From Calamus simplicifolius (taxonomy: Eukaryota; Streptophyta; Magnoliopsida; Arecales; Arecaceae), in NCBI GenBank assembly GCA_900491605.1, contig UESW01004012.1:1019240-1083239 (forward strand): a stretch of 64,000 bases of DNA, in the 5' to 3' direction. The notes below the pieces were generated by a model that made no database searches, was not told where the DNA came from, and saw only the letters and a list, made by a program, of their open reading frames with translations. Shown in pieces: positions 1 through 12,016 of the stretch (positions within the stretch are counted from its first letter, which is position 1; each line of letters starts with the position of its first letter). The translations under genes and the position numbers were made by a program.

Positions 1-275
1 AGATGTCGCTATGAGGCATGGCCCTCCGTACTGGGGCACAACTACGGAGGTACTGGATGGCATGCCGTGGCAAGGCTCGGTCACGCACAGGGGCATGCAA
101 CACGCCAAACATCGTTATGAGGCATGGCCCTCCGTATTGGAGCACAATCACGGAGGTACTGGATGGCATGCTGTGGCAAGGCTCGGTCACGCACAGGGGC
201 ATGCAACACGCCAAACATCGTTATGAGGCATGGCCCTCCGTATTGGAGCACAATCACGGAGGTACCGGATGGTAC
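1..275. repeat. 106-bp tandem repeat, about 2.5 copies
   Basis: Three successive copies begin at 11, 117 and 223 with the same ATGAGGCATGG start, giving an exact 106-bp period. The third copy diverges after about 270. The array is cut by the left window edge, so its true length is unknown. Short ORFs crossing it on both strands follow from the repetition and resemble no protein family I know. It is probably internal sequence of a retroelement lying mostly outside the window. Confidence 0.8.
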
Positions 276-340
276 ACTACGGCGAGGCACAGCCATGGGC
301 TGAAAGTCGTGCGTGAGCACCGCGCGTCGGCGGTTGAGCA

Positions 341-1340
341 GTGCGTTGGCGGTGCACTCCGAGGCCGGTGGGGGTTCCGGGGTTAAGGTATGATTTCCCC
401 GCTCCCGACCCCGAGGGGGTGCCGGGAATGGGGAAACGAGGATGTGCCCCGAGGCCGGTAGGGGCCCCGGGGTTAAGGTATGATTTCCCCGCTCCCGACC
501 CCGAGGGGGTGCCGGGAATGGGGAAATGAGGATGTGCCCCGAGGCCGGTAGGGGCCCCGGGGTTAAGGTATGATTTCCCCGCTCCCGACCCCGAGGGGGT
601 GCCGGGAATGGGGAAATGAGGATGTGCCCCGAGGCCGGTAGGGGCCCCGGGGTTAAGGTATGATTTCCCCGCTCCCGACCCCGAGGGGTGCCGGGAATGG
701 GGAAATGAGGATGTGCCCCGAGGCCGGTAGGGGCCCCGGGGTTAAGGTATGATTTCCCCGCTCCCGACCCCGAGGGGGTGCCGGGAATGGGGAAATGAGG
801 ATGTGCCCCGAGGCCGGTAGGGGCCCCGGGGTTAAGGTATGATTTCCCCGCTCCCGACCCCGAGGGGGTGCCGGGAATGGGGAAATGAGGATGCCCCGAG
901 GCCGGTAGGGGCCCCGGGGTTAAGGTATGATTTCCCCGCTCCCGACCCCGAGGGGGTGCCGGGAATGGGGAAATGAGGATGTGCCCCGAGGCCGGTAGGG
1001 GCCCCGGGGTTAAGGTATGATTTCCCCGCTCCCGACCCCGAGGGGGTGCCGGGAATGGGGAAATGAGGATGTGCCCCGAGGCCGGTAGGGGCCCCGGGGT
1101 TAAGGTATGATTTCCCCGCTCCCGACCCCGAGGGGGTGCCGGGAATGGGGAAATGAGGATGTGCCCCGAGGCCGGTAGGGGCCCCGGGGTTAAGGTATGA
1201 TTTCCCCGCTCCCGACCCCGAGGGGGTGCCGGGAATGGGGAAATGAGGATGTGCCCCGAGGCCGGTAGGGGCCCCGGGGTTAAGGTATGATTTCCCCACT
1301 CCCGACCCCGAGGGGGTGCCGGGGGTGGGAAACGATAGTG
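341..1340. repeat. 90-bp GC-rich minisatellite, 11 copies
   Basis: The shared GGTTAAGGTATG block starts at 381, 471, 561, 651, 740, 830, 918, 1008, 1098, 1188 and 1278. Most spacings are exactly 90 bp; two copies have lost 1 or 2 bases. Because 90 is a multiple of three, stop-free frames run through the array; on the minus strand this opens a frame of over 400 codons from 81 to 1379 with a 30-residue Pro/Gly-rich repeat. Nothing suggests that this is a gene. The array is not CRISPR-like: there are no unique spacers. Confidence 0.9.
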
Positions 1341-2771
1341 ATCACCGTTGCCTTTGCTGACGGCGTTGGGATCAGTCATATCAGTATCAATAATTGATAA
1401 TTAAAAAAATTAGATCTTACATTGTTTATAGGTTATGCTTAGGAGTTTATCATGTATTTAGAACAGATGATGGGTTGGAACGTGATAGCTGCTTAGGATA
1501 TTTGGCTGGTCCAGTTAAATCAGAGACATCGACTTCTTAATAACCACCTTCCCTGTAAGACTTCATAAGGTGCCCGAAAGAAGGATAACTATGTGACATG
1601 ACCACCTTTAAGTCAGTTAATAATGTTTTGTAGAGAAGACAAATTTGAAAGAAGAGTTTGCTGCTGCTGCTGCTGCTGCTGCTGTTGTGCAAACACCATG
1701 CATTATTCTTCTCCTCCAGGGCTTGCGTAGTACTGCAATTATAAGGTCCATGTGCTGCAAATTAATTTAATGGATTAATTTGATAAAAAATTTTATACGT
1801 ACCAGGTTTTTTTAATTTATTTGCAAAAGAGAAACTTGGTGTCTCATGCAACAGCACGGCATCTCTTTTGTCAACAAAGTTTAGTGTTAAAAGTTATTTC
1901 ATTCCAAAACTTTTTTTCTAACGTCAGAACAAGCTCAGATTCAAACTTACTGTAGGAAAAAAAAAAAAAAAAAGGCCCAACTCTGGCCTAAGCTTAGGCT
2001 CAATCTAAAACCCATTTGGATCGATCCATAAAAACTTACTTGGGTCAAAACCTAAGATGAAAAAAAAAATTAAATTAAATGCCTGCATACAAATAGTAAC
2101 ATTTGAAATAATTACATTATTGATAAAAAAATCTCTAAAAAAATTAGAAAGCTCATACAATTTAAAATTTTAGAATTAGATTTGAATTATAGTCAGGCTT
2201 TATTAAATGCTAATGTTTCAGTCTTTTTTAGACTCAAGCTTAAGGTCGGAATTGGGCTAGAGTAAGTAACATTCCAAGCTTAGTGCGCACTCGATATGAA
2301 TTAGGCCAGGCCTACCTCAACATCTGGCATAAAATTGGATCAAATCGATCGGCCCAAGCCTTCCACCAGCCCTTAAGACAGGAGTTGGCCCAGTTCCTTT
2401 AGATAATTATTGGTTAACTAGTGTTTGAATTAACTATCAGGTTCAGCGATCCAACCTCCTATTTAGGTTCCTTAATTTGGCTTCATTTTGTCTCAGGTGT
2501 AAATGCCACATGCCACCCCCTGTCCTGCAATCAGACCAAGGCCTCACCAATATAATATTCTTGCATATTCTCAGTCTGATGCCCGCCTTGGATCTTGATT
2601 TCACTTGGCCTCAACATATCTTCCTACGATAAGAAGAAATAAAGAACAAGGAATGTATACAAACTGCATTGTTGCCGCAAAATCTGTTTATATATCTCCA
2701 TGTTGAAGTCCGTAGTTCATTCATATCAGACTGGAAGTTTTAGGTCATGGTGTCTCATACAAGACACACCT
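1341..2771. repeat. Non-coding spacer with dispersed repeat copy 1
   Basis: No coding signal is seen. From 1602 to about 2400 the sequence matches two other places in the window, 21565-22620 and 52610-53840. It holds a (GCT)8 tract at 1660-1683 and an A-rich tract near 1957-1973. Relative to copy 2 it lacks about 600 bp at the junction near 1761. Positions 1341-1600 and 2400-2771 look like ordinary intergenic DNA. The last five bases, 2767-2771 (CACCT), are the left target-site duplication of the gypsy element. Confidence 0.7.
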
Positions 2772-2839
2772 TGATGTGGCTGGTGTAGCCACGTGCAGCC
2801 GCAGAGGCAATCTCGATAAAATCAAAGCATTTTTGCGCC

Positions 2840-3700
2840 CCGACCATCCCTGGCCGGCCCCACTCGGCCCCGGCGTCTCTAAGCCCGCCGAGTCAGCCCA
2901 GGCCATCCCTGGCCGGCCCCTCTCGGCTCCGGCATCTCCAAGCCCGCCGAGTCGGCTCAGGCCATCCCTGGCCGGCCCCACTCGACCTCGGCGTCTCCAA
3001 GCCCGCCAAGTCGGCCCAGGCCATCCCTGGCCGGCCCCTCTCGGCCCCGGCGTCTCCGAGCCTGCCGAGTCGGCCCAGGCCATCCCTGGCCGGCCCCTCT
3101 CGGCCCCGGCATCTCAAAGCCCGCTGAGTCGGCCCCGGCCATTCCTGGCCGGCCCCTCCCGGCCCCGGCGTCTCCGAGCCCGCCGAGTCGACCCCGACCA
3201 TTCCTGGTCGGCCTCTCTCGGCCCCGGCATCTCCAAGCCCGCCGAGTCGGCCCAGGCCATCCCGGCTGGCCCCTCTCGGCCCCGGCGTCTCCGAGCTCGC
3301 CGAGTCGGCCCCGGCGTCTCCGAGCCCGCCGAGTCGGCCCCGGCCATCCTTGGCCGGCCCTTCTCGGCCCAGGCATCTCCGAGCCCGCTGAGTCGGCCCC
3401 GGCCATTCTTGGCCGGCCCCTCTCGGCCCCGGCATCTTCGAGCCTGCCGAGTCGGCCCCGGCCATTCCTGGCTGGCCCCTCTCGGCCCCGGCATCTCCAA
3501 GCCCGCCGAGTCAGCCCCGGCCATCCCTGGCCGACCCCTCTCGGCCATAGCGTCTCCAAGCCTGCCGAGTCAGCCCCGGCCATCCTTGGCCGGCCCTTCT
3601 CGGCCTCGGCATCTCCGATCCTGCTGAGTCGGCCCCAGCCATCCCTGGCCGGCCTCGCCCCGGCACTTCTTGGCCGGGGATGTCGGCCCCGGCCGCCCCT
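2840..3700. repeat. 59-bp minisatellite inside the 5' LTR
   Basis: About 14 imperfect copies of a roughly 59-bp GC-rich unit; neighbouring units are spaced 59 bp, for example at 3052 and 3111. Each unit holds short inverted repeats such as CCGAGTCGG and TGGCCGGCC. Long overlapping stop-poor frames on both strands are composition artefacts. The same array recurs in the 3' LTR and, inverted, at 59260-60130. Confidence 0.9.
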
Positions 3701-4033
3701 GGTCAACCAGGCTCAGCCTCGGCTCCCTTGGGAAGGTCGAGATGTTCTAGTTCTCTCCAGATTGGCCCCAGCGTGGCCCCAGCAGTTCAGGGAGCTACCT
3801 CTCTGACTCGCGCCGCCTGACAACACCAGATCTACCTACCCACTGGCCACGTTGTTGATGGGACTAGACCCAACAACTCAGCATCCCCACTGATTGATGG
3901 GACAGAACCCACCAACCGCCATTTTTTTTCTCTCCGATGGGACAGGATCCACCAACCAGCCCAGATCCATGCAACTTCCAAGAACCCATAGACATTCCTT
4001 CCTCACGGAATCCCACATGATCATGTCAACCCC

Positions 4034-4040
4034 TATAAAA
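4034..4040 (+). promoter_or_regulatory. TATA box of the gypsy 5' LTR
   Basis: CCCCTATAAAAGGG surrounds a consensus TATAAAA, 280 bp before the LTR end. It is conserved at the equivalent place in the 3' LTR (near 16115) and, inverted, in the third LTR (near 58990). It probably marks the U3/R promoter. Confidence 0.7.
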
Positions 4041-4322
4041 GGGTGAGTCCTCTCTCTAAACAGGTATGTGCGATAATCCCCAAAATCGCTGTCTTAGCAC
4101 TCAGAAAGGAATCCCTCCTCTTTGAGATCTCTTTTTCCACACCAAACAGGGATCATTCGAGCCCCTCTTCAGCTGTGACCTCAATCGCTGACTTGGGCAT
4201 CGGAGGGTCCCACCGGAGAATCCTCTCCGATCTTGGGACTTTTTTGTAGGCATCCTGGTGAAGAAAAGGTTCGAGAAGCACTTCATTCCCGACGTCTAGG
4301 ATTGATGATTGGGCATCATCAG

Positions 4323-4342
4323 ATTGGCGCGCCAGGAAGGGG
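4323..4342 (+). promoter_or_regulatory. Primer-binding-site-like sequence
   Basis: TTGGCGCGCCAGGAAGGGG follows the 5' LTR by one or two bases, the position expected for a minus-strand primer site. The TGGCGCGCCAGG core resembles leader sequences of plant Tat-type elements. I cannot assign the primer tRNA without a tRNA comparison. Confidence 0.55.
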
Positions 4343-4427
4343 GGCATAAGAGAAAGTAGCGAACACTCTTCCGGCGCTACATCTCGGTAGGCAAGACTCT
4401 CTCCCCCCCTCTTCTCTTCTAGAAACC

Positions 4428-6100
4428 ATGGTGGTGACGCAAGCTCAGGACGCCTCCGTCAGCTGTCCCACAGGGCTTCCCCCGCCAACTAGGCAGCAGG
4501 AGGTCAATCCCACTGCTACCGACCCTCCAGTTACCTACCCGCCGCCGGAGGCCACTGATCAAACAACGGAGCGGCTGGCGACCCTTTCCCGTCAGGTCCA
4601 AAATCTCACCGCCATGGTCCACGAGCTCCAGCAACAACAGTCCGTGGCTACCCAGCATCAGAATGCTCCCCCCACCAGCCAGCAGTCGGCGAGGGGAGGC
4701 TCTCCTCGACGGGAGGCCGATCGACGAGAGACCGGCTGACGTTCGGCTTCCCCTAGGAAGCCCCAACGCGAGCCCCCCAAGCGGCCACGGTCCCCTGACC
4801 ATGGCCCCAGCAAATTTCCTCCTGAGCCACGTCATCATGAGGAGCCCAGGCGGAAGTCCCGACTCCCGTCTCCATCTCCTTCTGCCTCTTCTTCTTCTTC
4901 TTCCTCCGAGCCATCTCGGAGGGCCTCGATAATCATCCGCCAGGCGGAGGAACGCTTGGAGGAGTACAACAGGCGGCTCGACGAGCTCGCCAAGAAAATT
5001 AATCATCAACCAGAGGAAAAGTTTGACACCCGTCCTCCTTACACCCGCCGGATATTGGAGGAGCCTGTCCCCTCTAGGTTTTGTTTCCCCCAGGTGGACC
5101 CGTATGACGGTACGACCGATCCTCTCGATCATCTCGAGAGCTACAAAGCAATGATGCAAGTCCAGGGCGCTTCAGACGCCCTTCTCTGCAAAGCCTTCCC
5201 CGCCACTCTGCGGAAGGCCGCCCATGCACGGCACTCCCGCCTGACCCCTCACAGCATCGACTCCTTCCGGGAGCTGTAGAAAGCCTTTCTAGCACACTTC
5301 GACGCTTGCTGGCAAATCCCAAGGATGGCCGACAGTCTTTTCTCCGTCCGTCAGAAGGAAGGAGAGTCGCTGCAGGACTTTGTATCCTGATTCAAGGCCG
5401 CCGCTATCGAAGTCTACCATCTCGATGACGCGGTGGTGACATTGGCATTGAAGCGGGGGCTCCTTCCGTCCCGCTTCACCTTCTCTTTGGATAAGAATCC
5501 CCCAAGCCCTTATTCTGATCTCCTCCTCCGAGCTCAAAAGTACATCCGTGCGGATGAAGCCGACTTCATCCGCCGGGAATCTTCAAGAAGCTCCAGCCAC
5601 AAGCCTGCTCGCCCGAGCCCAGCGGGCCCCCTCGACACCGGTGAGCTGACCCACCTCATCGATCCGACAACAGGCATCAGAGCCCCATCCCCGACGAGAG
5701 TAAGCTCACGCCCATTCTAGCCCCTCGATCCCACATTCTGATGGAGATCGAGGGTGAGCCTTATCTCCAACGTCCTCCTTCCATGAACAAAGGTCCTCCC
5801 CGCGACAAGAGCCGCTACTGCCGATTCCATCGGGACTACGGCCATGATACCGATAGCTACTACAGCCTGAAGAAGGCCATTGAGGAGCTCATTCACCGGG
5901 GCTACCTCGGCAAATATGTCCAGAAGGCGCCGCAGCCGCTGCCGGCCCTCATGGGGCCCTCGCCTGTCCAAGCCCCGGTCGACAATACCCCCACTGAGCG
6001 GATGATGGGAATGGTATCCTGGGGATCGGCTTCTGCACCTAAACGACCGAGAGGGGAGGAGGCGCCGAGTAACGTAATTCCTGGAGGGGACCTGCCATAG
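4428..6100 (+). pseudogene. gag of the Tat element (broken)
   Basis: The capsid-like polyprotein region starts at the ATG at 4428. One frame continues through 5720 but is broken by stops at 4737, 5277, 5387 and 5718. The recognisable part (about 5000-5560) includes PPYTRRILEEPVPSRF, DPYDGTTDPLDHLESYK and QGASDALLCKAFPATL, typical of plant Ty3/gypsy gag. A frame change then leads into 5741-6100, where CRFHRDYGHDTDSYYSLKKA is a zinc-knuckle-like block; its usual second cysteine appears to be tyrosine. The product would have formed the virus-like particle in the cytoplasm. It is clearly non-functional. Confidence 0.85.
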
Positions 6101-6123
6101 TAGAAAATGTAAACAACGAAGGC

Positions 6124-9100
6124 GTGGTCGTCTCTATGATGATCGTCAGGCACCCTGTAAAAAGGATATTAGTTGATAGTGGCAGCTCAGCTGACATCCT
6201 TACTTATGACGCTTTTGTTTGGATGGGATTATCTTTGGACTCTCTCCATCCCGTGGCAGCCCCGTTAGTCAGATTTACCGGGGACTCTGTAAGGGTCGAA
6301 GGTGAAATACCTCTACCTGTGACAGCCAGAGCACCACCAGCAAAAGCACTATGATCATGAAATTCTTGGTCGTGAGGGTCCCCTTGGCGTACAATGCCAT
6401 TCTCTGGCGCCCGGGTCTAAACCTCTTGGACACAGTCATTTTCACCCGGCATCTACTAGTGCAGTTCCCCACTAGCGAGGGAGTTGGAGAGATGCGCGGC
6501 GAGACCAGCCCAGTCCTACCCTGTTATCACGCGGCATCAAGTCCCCTGGAAGTTGAGCCAGCTTTAGAGGCTTCCGACCCCAGAGGCCCTAATAAGGGAG
6601 GAGAGCCAGCTGAGCACCTTCTGACCTTCCCCCTTGGGGAGGACCCAGCGAAGACTGTCTGTATTGGAGGACTCCTTCCCCTGGAGGACCGGGAGTGTCT
6701 CTTGGGTTTTCTAAGGGCTAACTCGGACATTTTTGCCTGGTCAGCGTCTGATATGCCCGGCATCCCTTCGGAAGTGATCACCCACAAGCTCAACATTGAT
6801 CCACGGCACCGCTCGATCCGCCAAAAGAAGAGAATCTTTGCCCCTGACCGACAAAAGGCCATTGACGAAGAAGTTAACAAGCTACTTAGTGCCGGCCACA
6901 TCCGGGAAGTGCACTACCCTGATTGGCTAGCCAACGTGGTCATGGTGCGTAAGGCAAATGGGGTTGGAGGATTTGCATAGACTTCACCGACCTTAACAAG
7001 GCATGTCCGAAGGACAGTTTCCCCCTGCCCAGAATTGATCAGCTGGTGGACTCCACCTCTAGGCACGAACTCCTCAGTTTCATGGATGCCTTCTCAGGAT
7101 ACAATCAGATAAGGATGGACCCTAGCGACGAGGAACATACCTCCTTTGTGACAGAGAAAGGCATTTATTGCTACAAGGTGATGCCTTTCGGCCTCAAAAA
7201 TGCGGGAGCAACCTACCAAAGGTTGATGAACAGGGTGTTCCAAGATCAGCTAGGCCGGAACATGGAAGTCTATGTAGACGACATGCTGACAAAAAGTACC
7301 TGCGCCTCCGATCATGTCTCTGACCTAGAGGAGACCTTCAATAACCTCCGTCGCTTCCAAGTCAAGCTGAACCCCAAGATGTGTGCTTTCGGGGTCATGA
7401 CGGGCAAGTTCCTAGGCTTCATGGTGACCCAGCGGGGGATCGAGGCAAACCCAGAGAAGATCAGCGCCATACTCGACATGAGGCCACCATCCAGCAAAAA
7501 GAAAGTGCAACGATTGATAGGGAGGATAGCAGCTCTAAGTCATTTCCTCTCCAAATCGGCTGAGAGATGTCTGTCTTTCTTCAAGGCCCTGCGGAAAATG
7601 AATAGCTTCGAATGGACGGACGACTGCCAGAAAGCCTTCAACGGGTTGAAGGCATTCCTGTCTTCTCTGCCACTTCTATCCAAGCCAAGAGATGGAGAAA
7701 GTCTCTTCCTATACTTAGCTGCTTCGCTGGAAGCCGTTAGCTCAGTCCTGGTGCACCTCGACACCGATGGAACTTAGAGACCCGTCTATTATGTGAGCAA
7801 GGTCCTCCATGACGCAGAGGTCAGATATTCCAAGACAGAGAAAGTTATTTTTGCCTTAATCGTCTCCGCCCGACGCCTCCATCCATACTTCCAAGCCCAT
7901 CCTATTGTGGTGCTCACAGATCAGCCCCTTCGAGCCATCCTGGCTCACCCTGACACCTCAGGCCGACTGGCCAAGTGGGCCATCAAGCTGGGAGAGTTCG
8001 ACCTTTCTTTTCAAGCTCGGCTGGCGCTGAAGTCTCAGGTCTTAGCCGATTTCCTGGTCGAGTGCACCTGGGCGGAGGAAGATCCCAAAGAGGCTCCCAT
8101 GGAGCAGTGCGAACCTGAGCCAGATGATGATGAAGAATCCTGGTTTCTTCATGTGGATGGCGCATCAAATTCACAAGGAAGTGGCGCCAGCCTTATTCTT
8201 GCCGGGCCGGGTGAAGAAAGGACGGAATGTGGCCTGTGATTCCTATTCGAAGCCACCAACAACCAAGCCGAATATGAGGCCCTGCTGGCTGGGTTAAGGC
8301 TAGCTCGAGAGTTGGGAGTAAGGCGTCTTAGAGCCTTTACCGACTTGCAACTTGTCTCCGGACAAGTCCATGGGGAATATGAGGTGCGTGACCCCATTAT
8401 GGCGCAATATCTGGGTAAGGTTTGGCTCCAAACTTTCCCACTGCCTTACTTCAGTATCAGTTACATTCCTCGGAGCGAAAATGCCAAGGCCGACATCCTT
8501 TCTCGCCTGGCCACCTCCACTGATGGCTTGGCGAGGGATGCTTATATTGAATATTTGGAAAGACCCAGCATAGAAGACAGTGAAGAAGTCCTCCCACTCA
8601 CCCAAGAGCCCACATGGATGGATGCCTACATCCGTTATCTCACTAATGGCACTCTCCCTGATGATCGCAACGAAGCTATGTTGCTCAAGTGGAGAGCCTC
8701 CAAATTCATCCTCCTAGATGGGCGTCTATACAGAAGGTCGTTCTCCTACCCCCTACTCAAGTGTGTAGGGCCTACCGACGCTGACTACATCCTCAGAGAG
8801 ATTCATGAAGGCATCTGTGAAAATCACCTGGGGGGCAGATCTCTAGCTCAAAAAGCCCTCCGTCAGGGATACTTCTGGCTCACAATGAAGGAAGACGCAG
8901 CTAGATTGGTTCAGAAGTGCGATTGTTGCCAGCGCCACGCACACATCCAACATCAACCATCTGCCCCAATGAGTCCGCTCTCAGCCCCATGGCCTTTTGC
9001 CCAGTGGGGAATGGACATTCTCGGGCCATTCCCCCCAGCTTCAGGGCAGCGAAGATTTTTGCTAGTCACCATCGATTACTTCACCAAGTGGGTTGAGGTC

Positions 9101-9817
9101 GAAGCACTGGCCAAGATCACCGAAAGCAAAGTCAAAGCCTTCTTCTGGAAGTCGATCATATGCCGTTTTGGCCTGCCCCACACCCTTGTCACGGACAATG
9201 GCCGCCAATCCAACAATGAAGCATTCAAAGTCTTTTGTGGCGAGCTAGGCATTCCTCACCGATTCACTTCTGTCAGCCATCCTCAAACCAACGGAGAAGC
9301 CGAGGCCATGAATCGTACCATCCTTAGAGGACTCAGAACCCGGCTGGACGGGTCCAAAGGTCAATGGGTGGAGGAGCTCCCCAGAGCTCCGACGGGCGAG
9401 ACTCCTTTCAGCCTGGCCTTCAGATCTGAAGCCGTCATCCCCGTCAAGATCGGTCTGCCTAGCCCGCGTGTGGAGTCCTTCAACGAGGAAAACAACTCTA
9501 TAATGATACGGGCTAACCTGGACTTCATAGATGAGTCGCACGATCGGGCAAGGCTGTGCATGGCAACCTTCCGTCAACGAGCGGCCAAGTACTATAACGC
9601 TCGGGTTCGTCCCAAGGTTTTCTGTCGTGGAGACTTGGTTTTGAGAAAAGCCGAGGTTTCAAAACCTATGGAGAGGGGCAAGCTATCCCCCAACTGGGAG
9701 GGTCCTTACCGCGTCACCGAAACACTTCAAAGGGGGGCATACAAATTAGAGGAACTCGACGGAAAATCCATTCCACGTACCTGGAATGCGGATAACCTCC
9801 GCCAATATTATCAATGA
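6124..9817 (+). pseudogene. pol of the Tat element: protease, RT, RNase H, aRNase H, integrase (broken)
   Basis: Domains lie in order on the plus strand. The protease (about 6124-6354) has the active-site block LVDSGSSADIL. The RT begins near 6790; its YVDD catalytic motif is at 7271. RNase H follows to about 8060. An archaeal-type RNase H starts at WFLHVDGASNSQGSG (8141) and continues through NNQAEYEALLAG and TDLQLVSG. Integrase (about 8800-9600) has the zinc-binding H165/H172/C203/C206 of the frame opening at 8312, followed by GMDILGPF, VTDNG and NGEAEAMN carrying the D,D,E residues. The order RT-RH-aRH-IN defines the Tat clade. Lesions: frame changes near 6350 and 6965, and stops at 7775 and 8237. 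The catalytic motifs survive although the frame does not. Confidence 0.9.
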
Positions 9818-9894
9818 TGTATTCCCCTGGAGTGTGAACTAATAAAGGAGGCCCTTTCTGACACAGCAGCATGTTCTCCCTTGCTTCCAAGGGC

Positions 9895-11340
9895 CAAGTC
9901 TCTCAAAAGGAGCTCACCGGCATCGCGGCTAACGGGACACCACTCGGCCCCAGCACGGCGGTGCCCCCAAGTCGGTTAAGACCCTAACAGCTCCATACCT
10001 GGCTGAGTCGCCCTTCAGGTGGCACACAAACCCCTGAAGTAGTTCAAAAGGAGCTCACCGGCATCACGGCTAATGGGACACCACTCGGCCCAGGCACGAC
10101 GGTGCCCCCGAGTCGGTTAAGACCCTAACAGCTCCGTACCCGGCTGAGTCACCCTTCAGGTGGCACACAAACCCCTGAAGTGGTTCAAAAGGAGCTCATC
10201 AGCATCGCGGCTAATGGGAAACCACTTGGCCCCAGCACGGCGGTGCCCCCCGAATCGGTTAAGACCCAAACAGCTCCGTACCCAGCTGAGTCACCCTTCA
10301 GGTGGCACACAAACCTCTGGAGTGGTTCAAAAGGAGCTCACTGTAATCGCGGCTAACGGAACACCACTCGGCCCCAGCACGGCGGTGCCTCCAGATTTGG
10401 TTAAGACCCTAACAGCTCTGTACCCGGTTGAGTCGCCCTTCAAGTGGCACACAAACTCCTGGAGTGGTTCAAAAGGAGCTCACTGGCATTGCGGCTAACG
10501 GGACACCACTCGGCCTCGGCACAGCGGTGCCCCCGAGTCGGTTAAGACCCTAATAGCTCCGTACCCGACTGAGTCGCCCTTCAGGTGGCACACAAACCCT
10601 TGAAGTGGTTCAAAAGGAGCTCACCGGCATTACAGCTAACAGGACACCACTTGGCCCTAGCACGATGGTGCCCCCCGAGTCGGTTAAGACCCTAACAGCT
10701 CCGTACCTAGCTGAGTCACCCTTCAAGTGGCACACAAACCCCTGAAGTGGTTCAAAAGGAGCTCACTGGCATTGCGGCTAATGGGACACCACTCGGCCCC
10801 AGCACGGCGGTGCCCCCAAGTCGGTTAAGACCCTAACAGCTCCGTACCCGACTGAGTCGCCCTTCAGGTGGCACACAAACCCCTGAAGTGGTCCAAAAGG
10901 AGCTCACCGGCATCGCGGCTAATGGGACACCACTCGGCCCCGACACGGCGGTGCCCCCTGAGTCGGTTAAGACCCTAACAGCTCCGTACCTAGCTGAGTC
11001 GCCCTTCAGGTGGCACACAAACCCCTGGAGTGGTTCAAAAGGGGCTCACTGGCATCTCGGCTAACGGAACACCACTTAGCCCCAGCACGGCGGTGCCCCC
11101 GAGTCGGTTAAGACCCTAATAGCTCCGTACCCGATTGAGTCACCCTTCAGGTGGCACACAAACCCCTGGAGTGGTTCAAAAGGAGCTCACTGGCACTGTG
11201 GCTAATGGGACACCACTCGGCCCCGGCACGGCGATGCCCCCCGAGTCGGTCAAGACCCTAACAGCCCCATACCCGGTTGAGTCGCCCTTCGGGTGGTTTA
11301 CATACCACTGAAGCGGTTCAAGGCAACCACCGGCACCACC
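9895..11340. repeat. 142-bp tandem array in the gypsy 3' UTR, about 10 copies
   Basis: The block around GGCTAAYGGGACACCAC recurs near 9920, 10063, 10204, 10344, 10487, 10628, 10770, 10911, 11053 and 11195, a period of 141-142 bp. Each unit runs from TTCAAAAGGAGCTCAC to GGTGGCACACAAACCCC. The position, directly after integrase, is where Tat and Ogre elements are known to carry hypervariable tandem repeats that can seed satellites. No coding function is seen. Confidence 0.93.
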
Positions 11341-12016
11341 CTCCTCAGCTTCGACACGGTGGTATCTCTCCTAACAGCTCGATACGGCACGATCGTGGCC
11401 CTTACTAATCGGCCCTAACCGGTTCAGGAATTTTCAGCTCCGAGCAAGTCGACATAGACTTCCCCTGGTCAACTTTACTTACCCTTGGTGCCCTTACAAT
11501 GGCCAAATCGGTTTTGACCATTTCTGCTCGGCCTCGACACCTCCAAAGTTAATCCCGGCAGCAAGTCATCTGCCAATTTTTCCAAACTTCAGAAAGGTTC
11601 ATACACAGGCGAGCCTTCCCTCAAACAGTCTACAACAGCACTGGGCATTAATGTAGCCAGTCTACATCTCGACGATGTGTTCAAGTGTTGGCCAAGTCCG
11701 AAATTACAGTTCGGTCCCAGCACGGCAGACACGCGCAACGCTTAAGGTTCAAAAGAATGGTTTGGAAGATACAATATTCAGCTACAACGTCGCCGTCATG
11801 TCTAATCTGGCACAGTAAGGCATTTCTCTCAAAAGCGAAAGAAGCAAACAAATCAAGACACAAAAAGATTTTGAGTGAAGGACTTTTTCATTAACTATGG
11901 AAGAGAGGCACAAAAGTAAGAAGCTAGGACAAAAAGTTTCTTCATTAATAGCCAAGGATAAGTACAAGATTGGGTCCAAGGCCAGTTACATAAAGAAAAA
12001 AAAAAGAAAGTACAAT
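11341..12016. other. Gypsy internal non-coding spacer
   Basis: This lies between the 142-bp array and the antisense ORF region. I see no conserved protein, RNA or clear repeat. Short ORFs on both strands resemble nothing known. Confidence 0.6.

Larger units (their letters stand above)
2772..4321 (+). repeat. 5' LTR of the Tat element
   Basis: A 1550-bp LTR beginning TGATGTGGCTGG and ending GGCATCATCA. It matches 14939-16401 at both ends. About 2840-3700 is a GC-rich array with a 59-bp unit, rich in CCGAGTCGGCC and CTGGCCGGCC. After the array come a unique region, a TATA box at 4034, and the R/U5 portion. It is 87 bp longer than the 3' LTR, mainly through repeat-number differences. Confidence 0.95.

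Noticed and set aside
341..1340. Regular repeats suggestive of a CRISPR array
   Set aside because: Units are contiguous with no unique spacers, and the genome is eukaryotic. The same holds for the 59-, 142- and 18-bp arrays.
81..1379. 432-codon minus-strand open frame with 30-residue repeats
   Set aside because: It is the translation of a 90-bp minisatellite whose length is a multiple of three. Several frames are open on both strands, and two copies carry 1-2 base losses that simply switch frame.
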